A DNA stretch of 64,000 nt from Nannocystis punicea (GTDB lineage Bacteria; Myxococcota_A; Polyangia; Nannocystales; Nannocystaceae). Shown one piece after another: positions 35,570-43,687 of this stretch. Location of the stretch: NCBI RefSeq assembly GCF_026965555.1, contig NZ_CP114040.1, positions 10,638,001-10,702,000 of the forward strand, read 5' to 3'. Made by a program: the position numbers and the translations under genes. The stretch's first letter is position 1; the number at the start of each line of letters is the position of its first letter. Below the pieces are notes generated by a model. It was not told the DNA's origin. It did no database searches and saw nothing but the letters and a program-made list of their open reading frames with translations.

Positions 35570-37300
35570 GTGACCGACCTCCACCATGACGACCCCGAGA
35601 CCATGCGCGAGGGCGCCGAGGCGCCGCCGCCCGGCGTCGCCCTGATGGCGGGCGTGCGCTGGCTGCTGCTGCTCGGCACCCTCGCCGCGGCTTGCTTCGC
35701 CTGGTGGTCGTACGCCAACGCCGAGCCGGTGGCAGCCCAGCACGCCCCCCGCTACCGCTGCCCGATGCACCCGCAAATCACCTCGCACGAGCCCGGCGAG
35801 TGCCCGATCTGCCACATGGCGCTCGAGCCGATCCCGGAGGACGAGGCCGAGACGGTCTACCGCTGCCCGATGCACCCGCAGATCCAGCAAGCCGAGCCGG
35901 GCGAGTGCCCGATCTGCGGCATGGATCTCGAGCCGGTCGCGGCCGAGGCCGTGGCTGTCTCTGCGGACATGCCCGCAGGGACAGCCGCGATCACCCTCGG
36001 CCTCGACCGCCTGCAGGCGATCGGCGCCCGCGTCGTCGTCGCCGAGGAGCGCGAGTTCACCGCCGAGCTGCGCAGCGCCGCCCTGACCGAGTTCAGCGAG
36101 GACGGCGCGGCGCGGGTACACGTGCGCGCGGCCGGCTTCATCGAACGGATCGCCGTCGCCGAGACCGGCGTCCGCGTGCGCAAGGGTCAGGTGCTGGCCG
36201 AGTACTACAGCCCGGAGATCTACCAGGCCCAGGCGGAGCTGCTGGCGGCCCACAGCTGGTCGGGGCCGGTGGTCGGGGCGGCTCGCCAGCGGCTCGAGCT
36301 GCTCGGCCTGTCGTCGGCCGCGGTCGACCGGATCCTCAAGTCCGGCAAGCCCGACCGCACCACCCCCGTGGTCGCCCCCGCGGCCGGCGTCGTCGTCGCC
36401 CGCACCGCCGTCCTCGGCGCCTACGTCCGCCCCGAGGAGCCGCTCTACGAGCTGCGCGAGGACCACGGGCTCTACCTGGTGGCCGAGCTGCCGGCGGCGC
36501 GCGCGGTGTCTGTAAAGCCAGGAACCAAGGGACATGTCCGATTCACCAGCCGTCCGGAGCTCGACCGCGAGCTGGCCGTCGACCTGGTCTACCCGTCGGT
36601 CGCCGCCGACAGCCGCAGCGTCCGCGTGCGCATGCCGCTCGACAACGACGACCGCGCGCTGGTGGCCGGCATGCCGGCGGTGGTGACCTTCGCCCTGCCG
36701 AGCGAGACCGGCGTGGCCGTCCCGCGCGACGCGATCGTCGACGCCGGCAACCAGCCCTACGTGTTCGTCGACGCCGGCGGCGGCCGCCTGGTCCCGCGCC
36801 CGGTCGTGCTGGGCGTGCGCGACCCCGAGTTCGTGCGCGTGCGCGAGGGCCTGACCGCCGGCGAGCGCGTGGTCGCCGGCGCGACCTTCCTCGTCGACGC
36901 CGAGAGCCGCCTGCGCGCCGCGCTGATCCCCAGCTCGACTCCCGGCGCCGCGACGCCCTCGCACGCGCAACACCCGACCGACCCGCAACCCTCGGCGGAG
37001 GCGACGCAACCCTCGGCCACCACCGCCTCCGCCGCGCCCGCGCAGCACTCCCCCGACAAGCACGCGCAGCACTCCCCCGCCGAACATGCGCAACACTCCG
37101 ACAAGCACGCGCAGCACTCCCCCGACAAGCACGCGCAGCACTCCCCCGCCGAACACACGCAGCACTCCGACAGCGCCCCGCAACCCGCAGCCCACTCGAA
37201 GCACTCCTCCGCCGAGCACTCGAAGCACTCCCCCGCCGCGCACTCGCAGCACTCCTCCGACGCCGCCTCGCAGCACGCCGGTCACGCCCACGCTCCGTGA
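35570..37300 (+). CDS. cusB: Periplasmic adaptor of heavy-metal RND efflux, with two metal-binding domains and a His-rich tail
   Basis: 576 aa from GTG 35570 with AAGGA seven bases upstream. One membrane span (about 30-47). Two heavy-metal-binding domains in tandem (about 61-87 and 97-122), each with CPMHPQI and GECPIC(H/G)M, present ligands for Cu, Ag or Zn. The adaptor core follows (GFIERIAVAETGVRVRKGQVL lipoyl-like, then beta-barrel, DAIVDAGNQPYVFVD). The last 90 residues are a His/Ser/Gln/Ala-rich tail of repeats HAQHSP(D/A)(K/E), likely a metal sponge. Membrane-fusion proteins usually lack such a tail or have a shorter one. Together with the pump it should extrude monovalent metal ions. 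Confidence 0.88.
   Translation: MTDLHHDDPETMREGAEAPPPGVALMAGVRWLLLLGTLAAACFAWWSYANAEPVAAQHAPRYRCPMHPQITSHEPGECPICHMALEPIPEDEAETVYRCPMHPQIQQAEPGECPICGMDLEPVAAEAVAVSADMPAGTAAITLGLDRLQAIGARVVVAEEREFTAELRSAALTEFSEDGAARVHVRAAGFIERIAVAETGVRVRKGQVLAEYYSPEIYQAQAELLAAHSWSGPVVGAARQRLELLGLSSAAVDRILKSGKPDRTTPVVAPAAGVVVARTAVLGAYVRPEEPLYELREDHGLYLVAELPAARAVSVKPGTKGHVRFTSRPELDRELAVDLVYPSVAADSRSVRVRMPLDNDDRALVAGMPAVVTFALPSETGVAVPRDAIVDAGNQPYVFVDAGGGRLVPRPVVLGVRDPEFVRVREGLTAGERVVAGATFLVDAESRLRAALIPSSTPGAATPSHAQHPTDPQPSAEATQPSATTASAAPAQHSPDKHAQHSPAEHAQHSDKHAQHSPDKHAQHSPAEHTQHSDSAPQPAAHSKHSSAEHSKHSPAAHSQHSSDAASQHAGHAHAP
37010..37290 (+). repeat. His-codon tandem repeat in the adaptor tail
   Basis: Short units of 18-27 bp containing CACGCGCAGCACTCCCCC and CACTCGAAGCACTCC encode HAQHSP and HSKHS blocks. 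Low-complexity repeat within the adaptor gene, variable in copy number in principle. Confidence 0.65.
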
Positions 37301-37319
37301 CCGCCTTCCCCAAGTCGCC

Positions 37320-37409
37320 ATGCTCACCACCATCGGCAAGCTGATCGACGCCTGCGCGCACCACCGCGGCCTGGCGAAGCTCGCCGGCCCCGCACACGCC
37401 CCCTGTTGA
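37320..37409 (+). pseudogene. Truncated duplicate of the efflux-pump gene start
   Basis: An ATG at 37320 begins a 29-codon frame ending at 37409 whose first 18 residues (MLTTIGKLIDACAHHRGL) equal the first 18 of the pump gene at 37417 except for Thr4 to Ala. The first 55 nt of the two copies differ by one base, and the period is 97 bp. It is either a leftover of a recent tandem duplication or, less likely, a leader peptide between adaptor and pump. Confidence 0.6.
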
Positions 37410-37416
37410 AGCCTCC

Positions 37417-40400
37417 ATGCTCACCGCCATCGGCAAGCTGATCGACGCCTGCGCGCACCACCGCGGCCTGGTGATCATGGCCTACGTCGTGCTCGCCTGG
37501 CTGGCCTTGCGCGCGCTCGAGCGGGTCCCGCTCGACGCCGTGCCCGACCTCTCGGACCCGCAGGTCATCGTCTTCACCGAGTGGCGCGGCCGCTCGCCGA
37601 CGCTGGTCGAGGACCAGGTCACCTACCCGCTGACCGCCTCCTTGCTGGCCGCCCCCGGCGTCGAGGCCGTGCGCGGCTACTCGATGTTCGGCATGTCCTT
37701 CGTCCACGTCCTGTTCGCCGAGGACGTCGACGTCTACTGGGCCCGCTCGCGCGTCCAGGAGTACCTCGCCGGCATCGGCCCGCGCCTGCCCGAGGGCGCC
37801 AGCGTCACTCTCGGCCCCGACGCCACCGGCATCGGCTGGGTGTTCGAGTACGCCCTGGTCGATCGGACAGGTCGGCACGACCTCGCCGAGCTGCGGGCGA
37901 TCCAGGACTTCGAGCTGCGCTACGCCCTCGAGAGCGTCCAGGGCGTCGCCCAGGTCGCCAGCGTCGGCGGCTACGAGCGCCAGTTCCAGGTCCAGCTCGA
38001 CCTCGAGCGCCTGCGCGCCCACGGCCTCACAGTCGCCGACGTCGCCGACGCGGTGCGCAAGACCTCCGGCGAGTCCTCCGGGCGGATCCTCGAGCTCGGC
38101 GGCCGCGAGGCCTTCGTCCGCGGCCGCGGCTATTTGAAAGATCTCGCGGGGCTCGAGTCGGCTGTCCTCAAGGCCAGCCCCGAGCTCGGCGCCCCGCTGC
38201 GCCTCGGCGACGTCGCCGAGGTCCGCTACGGCCCCGACATCCGCCGCGGCCTCGCCGAGCTCGACGGCCAGGGCGAGGTCGTCGGCGCCATCGTCGTCGC
38301 CCGCTACGGCGTCAACGCCCGCGACGTCATCGAGCGCGTCAAGGCCCGCCTCGACGAGGTCGCGGCCGGCCTGCCCCCGGGCGTCGAGGTCGTCACCACC
38401 TACGACCGCAGCGGCCTCATCGACCGCGCGATCGACACCCTCAAGGCCGCCCTGGTCGAGGAGGGCCTGGTCGTCGCCCTCGTGATCCTCGTGTTCCTCC
38501 TCCACGTGCGCAGCGCCCTGCTGCCGATCGTCGGCCTGCCGCTGGCGGTGCTGCTGGCGTTCTTGCCGATGGCCTGGCTGGGGATCCCCGCCACCATCAT
38601 GAGCCTCGGCGGGATCGCCATCGCCATCGGCGCCACCGTCGACGCCGAGATCGTCATGGTCGAGGCCTGTCACAAGCGGCTCGAACATGCCCCCAAGGAC
38701 ATGTCCGAAGAGCAACGCAGGAACCTGCTCGCCGAGGCCGCGCGCGAGGTCACCCCGGCGATCTTCTTCTCGCTGCTGATCATCGCCGTCGCCTTCATCC
38801 CGGTGTTCGGGCTCGAGGGCCAGGCCGGGCGCCTGTTCAAGCCGCTCGCCTACACCAAGACCTTCGTCATGCTGGCGGCCGCGCTGCTCAGCGTGACCCT
38901 CGCGCCGGCGCTGCGCGACCTGCTCGTGCGCGGCAAGATCTACAGCGAGCAGCGCCACCCGATCTCTCGCGCCATCCGCGCCGTGTACGAACCGTTCGTC
39001 TACGTGGCCCTGCGCAAGCCCCGAACAACTCTGGCGATCGGCCTGTTCGCGGTGCTGTCGGCGATCCCCGTGTTCATGCGGCTCGGCAGCGAGTTCATGC
39101 CGGCGCTCAACGAGGGCGACATCCTCTACATGCCGACGACCTTCCCCGGCCTGTCGATCGAGGAGGCCAAGCGGCAGCTCGCGCGCCAGGACGCCAGGCT
39201 CGCCGAGTTCCCGGAGGTCGAGCGCGTGTTCGGCAAGGTCGGGCGGGCCGAGACCGCGACCGACCCCGCGCCGCTCAGCATGGTCGAGACGGTGGTGATG
39301 TTGCGGCCGCCGGAGGAGTGGCCGAAGGTCACGCGCGAGCGCTGGTGGAGCGGCTGGGCCCCGTCGCTCCTGCACGGTCCGCTGACGCGGATCTGGCCGG
39401 AGGAGACGCCGGAGACCTGGGACGAGCTGGTGGCCAAGCTGTCGGCGAGCGTGCAGATGCCGGGCTGGACGCAGGCCTTCACCATGCCGATCCGCGCCCG
39501 CGTCGACATGCTCACCACCGGCGTGCGCACCCCCGTCGGCGTCAAGGTGTTCGGCCGCGACCTGCCGGCGATCGAGGCCGCCGGCGCGCGCATCGAGTCC
39601 GTCCTGCGCCGCGTGCCCGGCACCCGCAGCATCCTCTACGAGCGCTCGCTCGGCGGCGTCTACGTCGACATCGTCCCGCGCCGCGAGGACCTCGCGCGCC
39701 ACGGCCTGCAGGTCGCCGACCTCGGCGAGTTCGTCGACACTGCGATCGGCGGCGAGCCGATCGCCGCGACCATCGACGGCCGCCGCCGCTACACCGTCCA
39801 GCTGCGGGTCGCCGAGGAGCTGCGCAGCGACCTCGATCGCCTCCGCGAGCTCCCGGTCGCGGTGCCCGGGCCGGCGAGCGCCGTCACCCGCACCGTCCCG
39901 CTGTCCGAGCTCGCAGACGTCGCGCTCGCCGAGGGCCCGCCGATGCTGCGCAGCGAGGCCGGCCTGCTCGTCGGCTACGTGTACGTCGACATCGAGCCGT
40001 GGCGCGACCTCGGCGGATACGTGAACGACGCCCGCACCCGCGTCGACGCCGCGCTCGCCTCGGGGGAGCTCGTCCTCGGGCCCGGGATGTACCTGAAGTG
40101 GACCGGCCAGTACGAGCAGATGCAGGCCATGGAGGCGCGGATGCGGGTGCTGATCCCTCTCGCCCTCGCGCTGGTGGCTCTGCTGTTGTGGCTACAGTTC
40201 CGCGATCTGACCGAGGTCCTCATCGTCCTCCTGTCGATCCCGTTCGCGCTCGTCGGCAGCGCCTGGTTGCTGTGGTTGCTCGACTATCGCCTGTCGACCG
40301 CGGTGTGGGTCGGCATCATCGCCCTCGTCGGCCTCGCCGCGCAGACCGGCGTGGTGATGATCGTCTACATCGATCAGGCCTTCTTTCGCCGCCTGCGGGC

Positions 40401-40707
40401 CGGCAAGATCCGCGACCTCGACGACATCATCTGGGCCCACATGGAGGGCACTGTCCTGCGCGTGCGCCCGAAGTTGATGACGGTCGCCTCGATGATGCTG
40501 GGCCTCGTCCCGCTGCTGTGGGCCACCGGCAGCGGCGCCGACGTGATGAAGCGGATCGCGGCGCCGATGGTCGGCGGACTGGTGTCCAGCGCCTTCCTCA
40601 CCCTCGAGCTGATCCCCGTCGTCTACACTTACTGGCGTTACGCGCAGCTCCGCCGGTCCCAACGGACAGGTCGTCCTCTGGCCGAGATCTGCGGTCTGCA
40701 CCGCTGA
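37417..40707 (+). CDS. cusA: Heavy-metal RND efflux pump (HME family, CusA/CzcA-like)
   Basis: 1096 aa, typical length for HME-RND pumps (about 1040) with a slight excess. Twelve membrane spans; the charged membrane residue D409 within ATVDAEIVMVEACHKR and the ends GADVMKRIAAPMVGGL and LELIPVVYTYWR are characteristic. It should use the proton gradient to export Cu(I)/Ag(I) or divalent metals through the channel encoded by cusC. The specificity between CusA and CzcA types cannot be fixed from the sequence seen here. Within the coding sequence an exact GGACATGTCC (38697-38706, Asp-Met-Ser) follows the D409 helix, in a cytoplasmic loop. It lies 7 bp after the truncated duplicate. Confidence 0.9.
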   Translation: MLTAIGKLIDACAHHRGLVIMAYVVLAWLALRALERVPLDAVPDLSDPQVIVFTEWRGRSPTLVEDQVTYPLTASLLAAPGVEAVRGYSMFGMSFVHVLFAEDVDVYWARSRVQEYLAGIGPRLPEGASVTLGPDATGIGWVFEYALVDRTGRHDLAELRAIQDFELRYALESVQGVAQVASVGGYERQFQVQLDLERLRAHGLTVADVADAVRKTSGESSGRILELGGREAFVRGRGYLKDLAGLESAVLKASPELGAPLRLGDVAEVRYGPDIRRGLAELDGQGEVVGAIVVARYGVNARDVIERVKARLDEVAAGLPPGVEVVTTYDRSGLIDRAIDTLKAALVEEGLVVALVILVFLLHVRSALLPIVGLPLAVLLAFLPMAWLGIPATIMSLGGIAIAIGATVDAEIVMVEACHKRLEHAPKDMSEEQRRNLLAEAAREVTPAIFFSLLIIAVAFIPVFGLEGQAGRLFKPLAYTKTFVMLAAALLSVTLAPALRDLLVRGKIYSEQRHPISRAIRAVYEPFVYVALRKPRTTLAIGLFAVLSAIPVFMRLGSEFMPALNEGDILYMPTTFPGLSIEEAKRQLARQDARLAEFPEVERVFGKVGRAETATDPAPLSMVETVVMLRPPEEWPKVTRERWWSGWAPSLLHGPLTRIWPEETPETWDELVAKLSASVQMPGWTQAFTMPIRARVDMLTTGVRTPVGVKVFGRDLPAIEAAGARIESVLRRVPGTRSILYERSLGGVYVDIVPRREDLARHGLQVADLGEFVDTAIGGEPIAATIDGRRRYTVQLRVAEELRSDLDRLRELPVAVPGPASAVTRTVPLSELADVALAEGPPMLRSEAGLLVGYVYVDIEPWRDLGGYVNDARTRVDAALASGELVLGPGMYLKWTGQYEQMQAMEARMRVLIPLALALVALLLWLQFRDLTEVLIVLLSIPFALVGSAWLLWLLDYRLSTAVWVGIIALVGLAAQTGVVMIVYIDQAFFRRLRAGKIRDLDDIIWAHMEGTVLRVRPKLMTVASMMLGLVPLLWATGSGADVMKRIAAPMVGGLVSSAFLTLELIPVVYTYWRYAQLRRSQRTGRPLAEICGLHR

Positions 40708-40795
40708 GCGCGCGGACCACCGTACGCATGCGCAGGCGCGCAACGCTTCTCGCGCGCACGCGCGCCTCGGCGGCCGCGGCGCCGCGCGCCTACAC

Positions 40796-42295
40796 GTGGG
40801 CGTGATCCGTCGCTGGCGAATTTTCGCTACAGTCGTTGAAGTGTCGACGGCCATCCCGGACGGAGCAGGCTCCGCTCCTGTGGCGAGGCGTTCGCCAGCG
40901 TCCGCCTCGCTCGGCGACGCACGGATCCGCCAGATCCGCTTCGCCATCATGGCCTTCGTCGGGCTGACCACGACCCTCGTGGGTGCGGCGATCCTGAGCA
41001 CAGCCGGGCCCGAGCAGGACTGGGACCGGCTGTCGGGCATCGTCTACGTCGTCATCGCCGCGTTCTGCTTCGCCACCTGTTCGCTCACGCGGACGCGGCT
41101 GACCCGCACCTCCGAGCTGATGATGCTCGGCACCGCCTACGGCGGCACGGCCGGGGTCGTCATCACCAGCAAGCCCGACACCGCGCTGCTGGCCGGGGTC
41201 GCCGCCCTCACCCTCGTCGTCTTCCTGCCGGGCATCGCCATCCGGACCCGCGGCCGCTCCGGCATCGCCCACATCGTCACCATCAGCTCGGTGTACGTCG
41301 CCAGCGTGGTCGCCCGCCTGGTCCTGCGCGAGGACGAGACCGGCACCCAGTTCGGCGACATCGCCATCAAGCTGCTGGTCCCTCCGACGGCCTTCTGGCT
41401 GCAGTGGTTGATGGCGCGCGCCCTCAACCAGCGGATCATGGAGGCGCTCGAGGAGAGCGAGCGCTCGCGCGGCGCGCTCGCTGTGTCCAATCAGCTGCTC
41501 GAGCTGACCAACCGCAGCCTCGAGGTCGCGCGCATCGACGCCGAGCGGGCGCGCGACGGCGCCGAGACCGCCAACCGGGCCAAGAGCACCTTCCTGGCCA
41601 ACATGAGCCACGAGCTGCGGACCCCGCTGAACTCGGTGATCGGCTACACGGAGATGATCATCGAGGAGGCCCGCGAGGACCGCCAGCGCCCGATCAGCGA
41701 CGTCCTGCCCGACCTGCGCAACGTCGTCCTGTCGGCCAAGCACCTGCTCGGCCTCATCGGCGGCGTGCTCGACCTGTCGAAGATCGAGGCCGGGCGGATG
41801 GAGATGGTCCACGAGCACTTCGCGCTCGACGACTTCGTCCGCGAGGTCGAGCAGACCATCTTGCCGGCCGTGCGCCGGCGCAACAACCAGCTGCACGTCA
41901 AGTGCGACGGCGACATCGGCTGGGTCGTCACCGACCGCGGCAAGCTCAAGCAGGTCCTGCTCAACCTGCTCGGCAACTCCGCCAAGTTCACCAGCGAGGG
42001 CCAGATCTACCTCCGCGCCCGCCGCGAGGCCGCCTTCCTGGTGTTCGAGGTCCGCGACACCGGCATCGGCATCGACCCGTCGAAGCTGAACCTCATCTTC
42101 GAGAAGTTCACCCAGATCGACGCCACCTCGACCCGCCGCTACGAGGGCGCCGGCCTCGGCCTCGCCATCACCCGCGAGCTGTGCGTCATGATGGGCGCGA
42201 CCATCGACGTGAAGAGCGCGATCGGCAACGGCACCACCTTCACCGTCGTCCTGCCGACCAGCCCGACCCTGCCCGAGCGCGCCGCTGCGGCCTGA
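40796..42295 (+). CDS. Membrane-bound sensor histidine kinase
   Basis: Up to 499 aa. About six hydrophobic helices in residues 45-210 without a recognisable extracellular sensor domain, then a helix and HisKA with His272 (SHELRTP) and a complete HATPase (NLLGNSAKFT, DTGIGI, GAGLGLAI). No receiver domain. The start is uncertain: GTG 40796 gives an unusual basic leader; GTG 40841 (VSTAIPDG) is an alternative. The gene follows the efflux pump by 88 bp on the same strand, but no response regulator is adjacent, so a link to metal sensing is only a guess. Confidence 0.85.
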   Translation: MGVIRRWRIFATVVEVSTAIPDGAGSAPVARRSPASASLGDARIRQIRFAIMAFVGLTTTLVGAAILSTAGPEQDWDRLSGIVYVVIAAFCFATCSLTRTRLTRTSELMMLGTAYGGTAGVVITSKPDTALLAGVAALTLVVFLPGIAIRTRGRSGIAHIVTISSVYVASVVARLVLREDETGTQFGDIAIKLLVPPTAFWLQWLMARALNQRIMEALEESERSRGALAVSNQLLELTNRSLEVARIDAERARDGAETANRAKSTFLANMSHELRTPLNSVIGYTEMIIEEAREDRQRPISDVLPDLRNVVLSAKHLLGLIGGVLDLSKIEAGRMEMVHEHFALDDFVREVEQTILPAVRRRNNQLHVKCDGDIGWVVTDRGKLKQVLLNLLGNSAKFTSEGQIYLRARREAAFLVFEVRDTGIGIDPSKLNLIFEKFTQIDATSTRRYEGAGLGLAITRELCVMMGATIDVKSAIGNGTTFTVVLPTSPTLPERAAAA

Positions 42296-42356
42296 GGCGA
42301 CATGTCCCTCAGGGAATGTTTTTGAGGACATGCCCGATCAGGCATGTCCGAAGGTA
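42296..42356. terminator. Repeat-derived hairpin overlapping the ECF gene end
   Basis: ACATGTCC at 42300, then perfect 9-bp arms GGACATGCC (42326-42334) and GGCATGTCC (42341-42349) around a 6-nt loop. The stop codon of the converging ECF sigma gene (42338-42340) lies in the loop. Candidate bidirectional terminator of the kinase and sigma genes. Confidence 0.55.
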
Positions 42357-43003
42357 CCGGCGAGGCGAGCCAGCACCGCGGCGACGATGCGGTCGCAGCG
42401 CTCGCCGGCGAAGGCGAAGGCGTCGCGCAGGCTGGCGCCGGCGCGCGCGAGCAGCTCGACGCGGGCCAGCTGGCGGGCGCGGTGCAGGCGGACGCGCACG
42501 GCCTCGGCGCTGCAGCCGAGGCAGGCGGCGGTCTCGGCGGTGTCGAGCTCCTGGACGTCGCGCAGGACCAGGACCAGGCGGTAGCTCTCCGGCAGGGCGT
42601 CGAGGGTGCGCACGAGCAGGTCGGCGAGGGCCCGGCGGTCGAGGGCGAGGTCGGGGCCGGGCACGTCGTCCGCGGCCTCGTCCGGCGCCGGCTCGTCGTC
42701 CCGGGCGAGGGCGAGGGGATCGCCGCGCCGACGCCGGCGCAGCGCCTCGTGGACGGCGATGGTGGTCAGCCAGGTCGACAGCCGGGCGTGCCCGGCGAAC
42801 TGGTCGAGGTGGAGGAACGCCTGCAGATAGGCCTGCTGGACGACATCCTCGGCCTCGGCGTCGTCGCCGACGATCGCCCGCGCCGCCCGGTAGAGCCGCT
42901 GGTTGTTGCGGCGCATGATGACCTCGAAGCGGGCGACCTCGCCCGCGCGGACCCGCGCAAGAGCTTGCTCGTCCGTGAGGGTCTCGACCGGCTCGGGGGG
43001 CAT
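42338..43003 (-). CDS. ECF-type RNA polymerase sigma factor
   Basis: 221 aa from ATG 43003. Region 2 (FEVIMRRNNQRLYRAARAIVGDDAEAEDVVQQAYLQAFLHLDQF) and region 4 (LDALPESYRLVLVLRDVQELDTAETAACLGCSAEAVRVRLHRARQ) are complete, joined by an acidic linker. A C-terminal extension of about 30 residues is Ala/Arg-rich and ends in repeat-derived codons (GTFGHA). The divergent cytochrome gene begins 64 bp away and is a likely target or partner. No anti-sigma factor gene is next to it. The chosen ATG gives the usual length before region 2. Confidence 0.9.
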   Translation of the reverse strand: MPPEPVETLTDEQALARVRAGEVARFEVIMRRNNQRLYRAARAIVGDDAEAEDVVQQAYLQAFLHLDQFAGHARLSTWLTTIAVHEALRRRRRGDPLALARDDEPAPDEAADDVPGPDLALDRRALADLLVRTLDALPESYRLVLVLRDVQELDTAETAACLGCSAEAVRVRLHRARQLARVELLARAGASLRDAFAFAGERCDRIVAAVLARLAGTFGHA

Positions 43004-43038
43004 GCCGGCCGCAGTCTCGCACGACCTGCGCGGGCGGG

Positions 43039-43044
43039 TGTAAC
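43039..43044 (+). promoter_or_regulatory. Possible ECF-type -35 element (TGTAAC)
   Basis: TGTAAC lies 24 bp upstream of the cytochrome start in the 64-bp divergent promoter region. Many ECF sigma factors recognise AAC-containing -35 boxes, and autoregulation with the divergent gene would be typical. No convincing -10 was found, so this is weak. Confidence 0.25.
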
Positions 43045-43067
43045 GCCGGCCGGGGGTCGCGACTCGG

Positions 43068-43523
43068 ATGGGCATGACCCGAACCCTGGCGATGTCCACC
43101 AGCCTGTCCTTCCTCCTGTCCCTGACGTTCCCGGCGTGCGGCCCGGCCAAATCCTCGGCCGGCAGCGCCCCGCCGACCGAGGCGCCCGACTTCGCGGCGC
43201 AGGCGAAGCGCGGCGAGGCGCTGTACGGCCAGCACTGCGCCCGCTGCCACGGCGCCAGCGGCGAGGGCGGCCGCGGCCCGGCCCTCGTCGGCGAGTCGGC
43301 GCTGCCGCAGGCGCCCGCCGGCGGCGAGCGAGACGTCGAGTTCCGCACCGCCGCCGACGTGTACCAGTGGATGAAGGCCCACATGCCGCCCGGCGCGCCC
43401 GGCAGCCTCGGGGATCCGGCCTACCTCGAGATCCTCGCCTTCGACCTCCAGGCCAACAAGATCGATCCGGGCCCCGCCCCGATCACCGCCGACTCGGCCG
43501 CGACCGTCACCCTGCACCCCTGA
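43068..43523 (+). CDS. c-type cytochrome lipoprotein
   Basis: 151 aa. Signal peptide ending TFPAC with lipid Cys24. One heme site C57-A-R-C60-H61 with RGEALYGQHCARCHGASGEGGRGPALVG before and AHMPPGAPGSLGDPAYLEILAFDL after, which includes the axial Met and the typical last helix of cytochrome c (class I). Likely an electron carrier anchored to the membrane outside the cytoplasm. ATG 43068 or 43074 are both possible. Divergent from the ECF sigma gene. Confidence 0.88.
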   Translation: MGMTRTLAMSTSLSFLLSLTFPACGPAKSSAGSAPPTEAPDFAAQAKRGEALYGQHCARCHGASGEGGRGPALVGESALPQAPAGGERDVEFRTAADVYQWMKAHMPPGAPGSLGDPAYLEILAFDLQANKIDPGPAPITADSAATVTLHP

Positions 43524-43687
43524 CCGGGGCCTTGGGACATGTCCTGAGAGACATAGTACGGCTCCGGCCGTGCGATCTGCCGGAGCGGACATGTCTCTTC
43601 GGACAGGCGTAACAGCGCCTTTCACCGGCCATCCCCCGCCCTTGAAACCTGCCCGCCCGCGCTGTTATCCCGTCACCTACCCCCCGT

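Noticed and set aside
40796..42295. Assigning the kinase to copper sensing as CusS
   Set aside because: It lacks a periplasmic sensor loop and no CusR-type regulator is adjacent; closeness to the pump alone is not enough.
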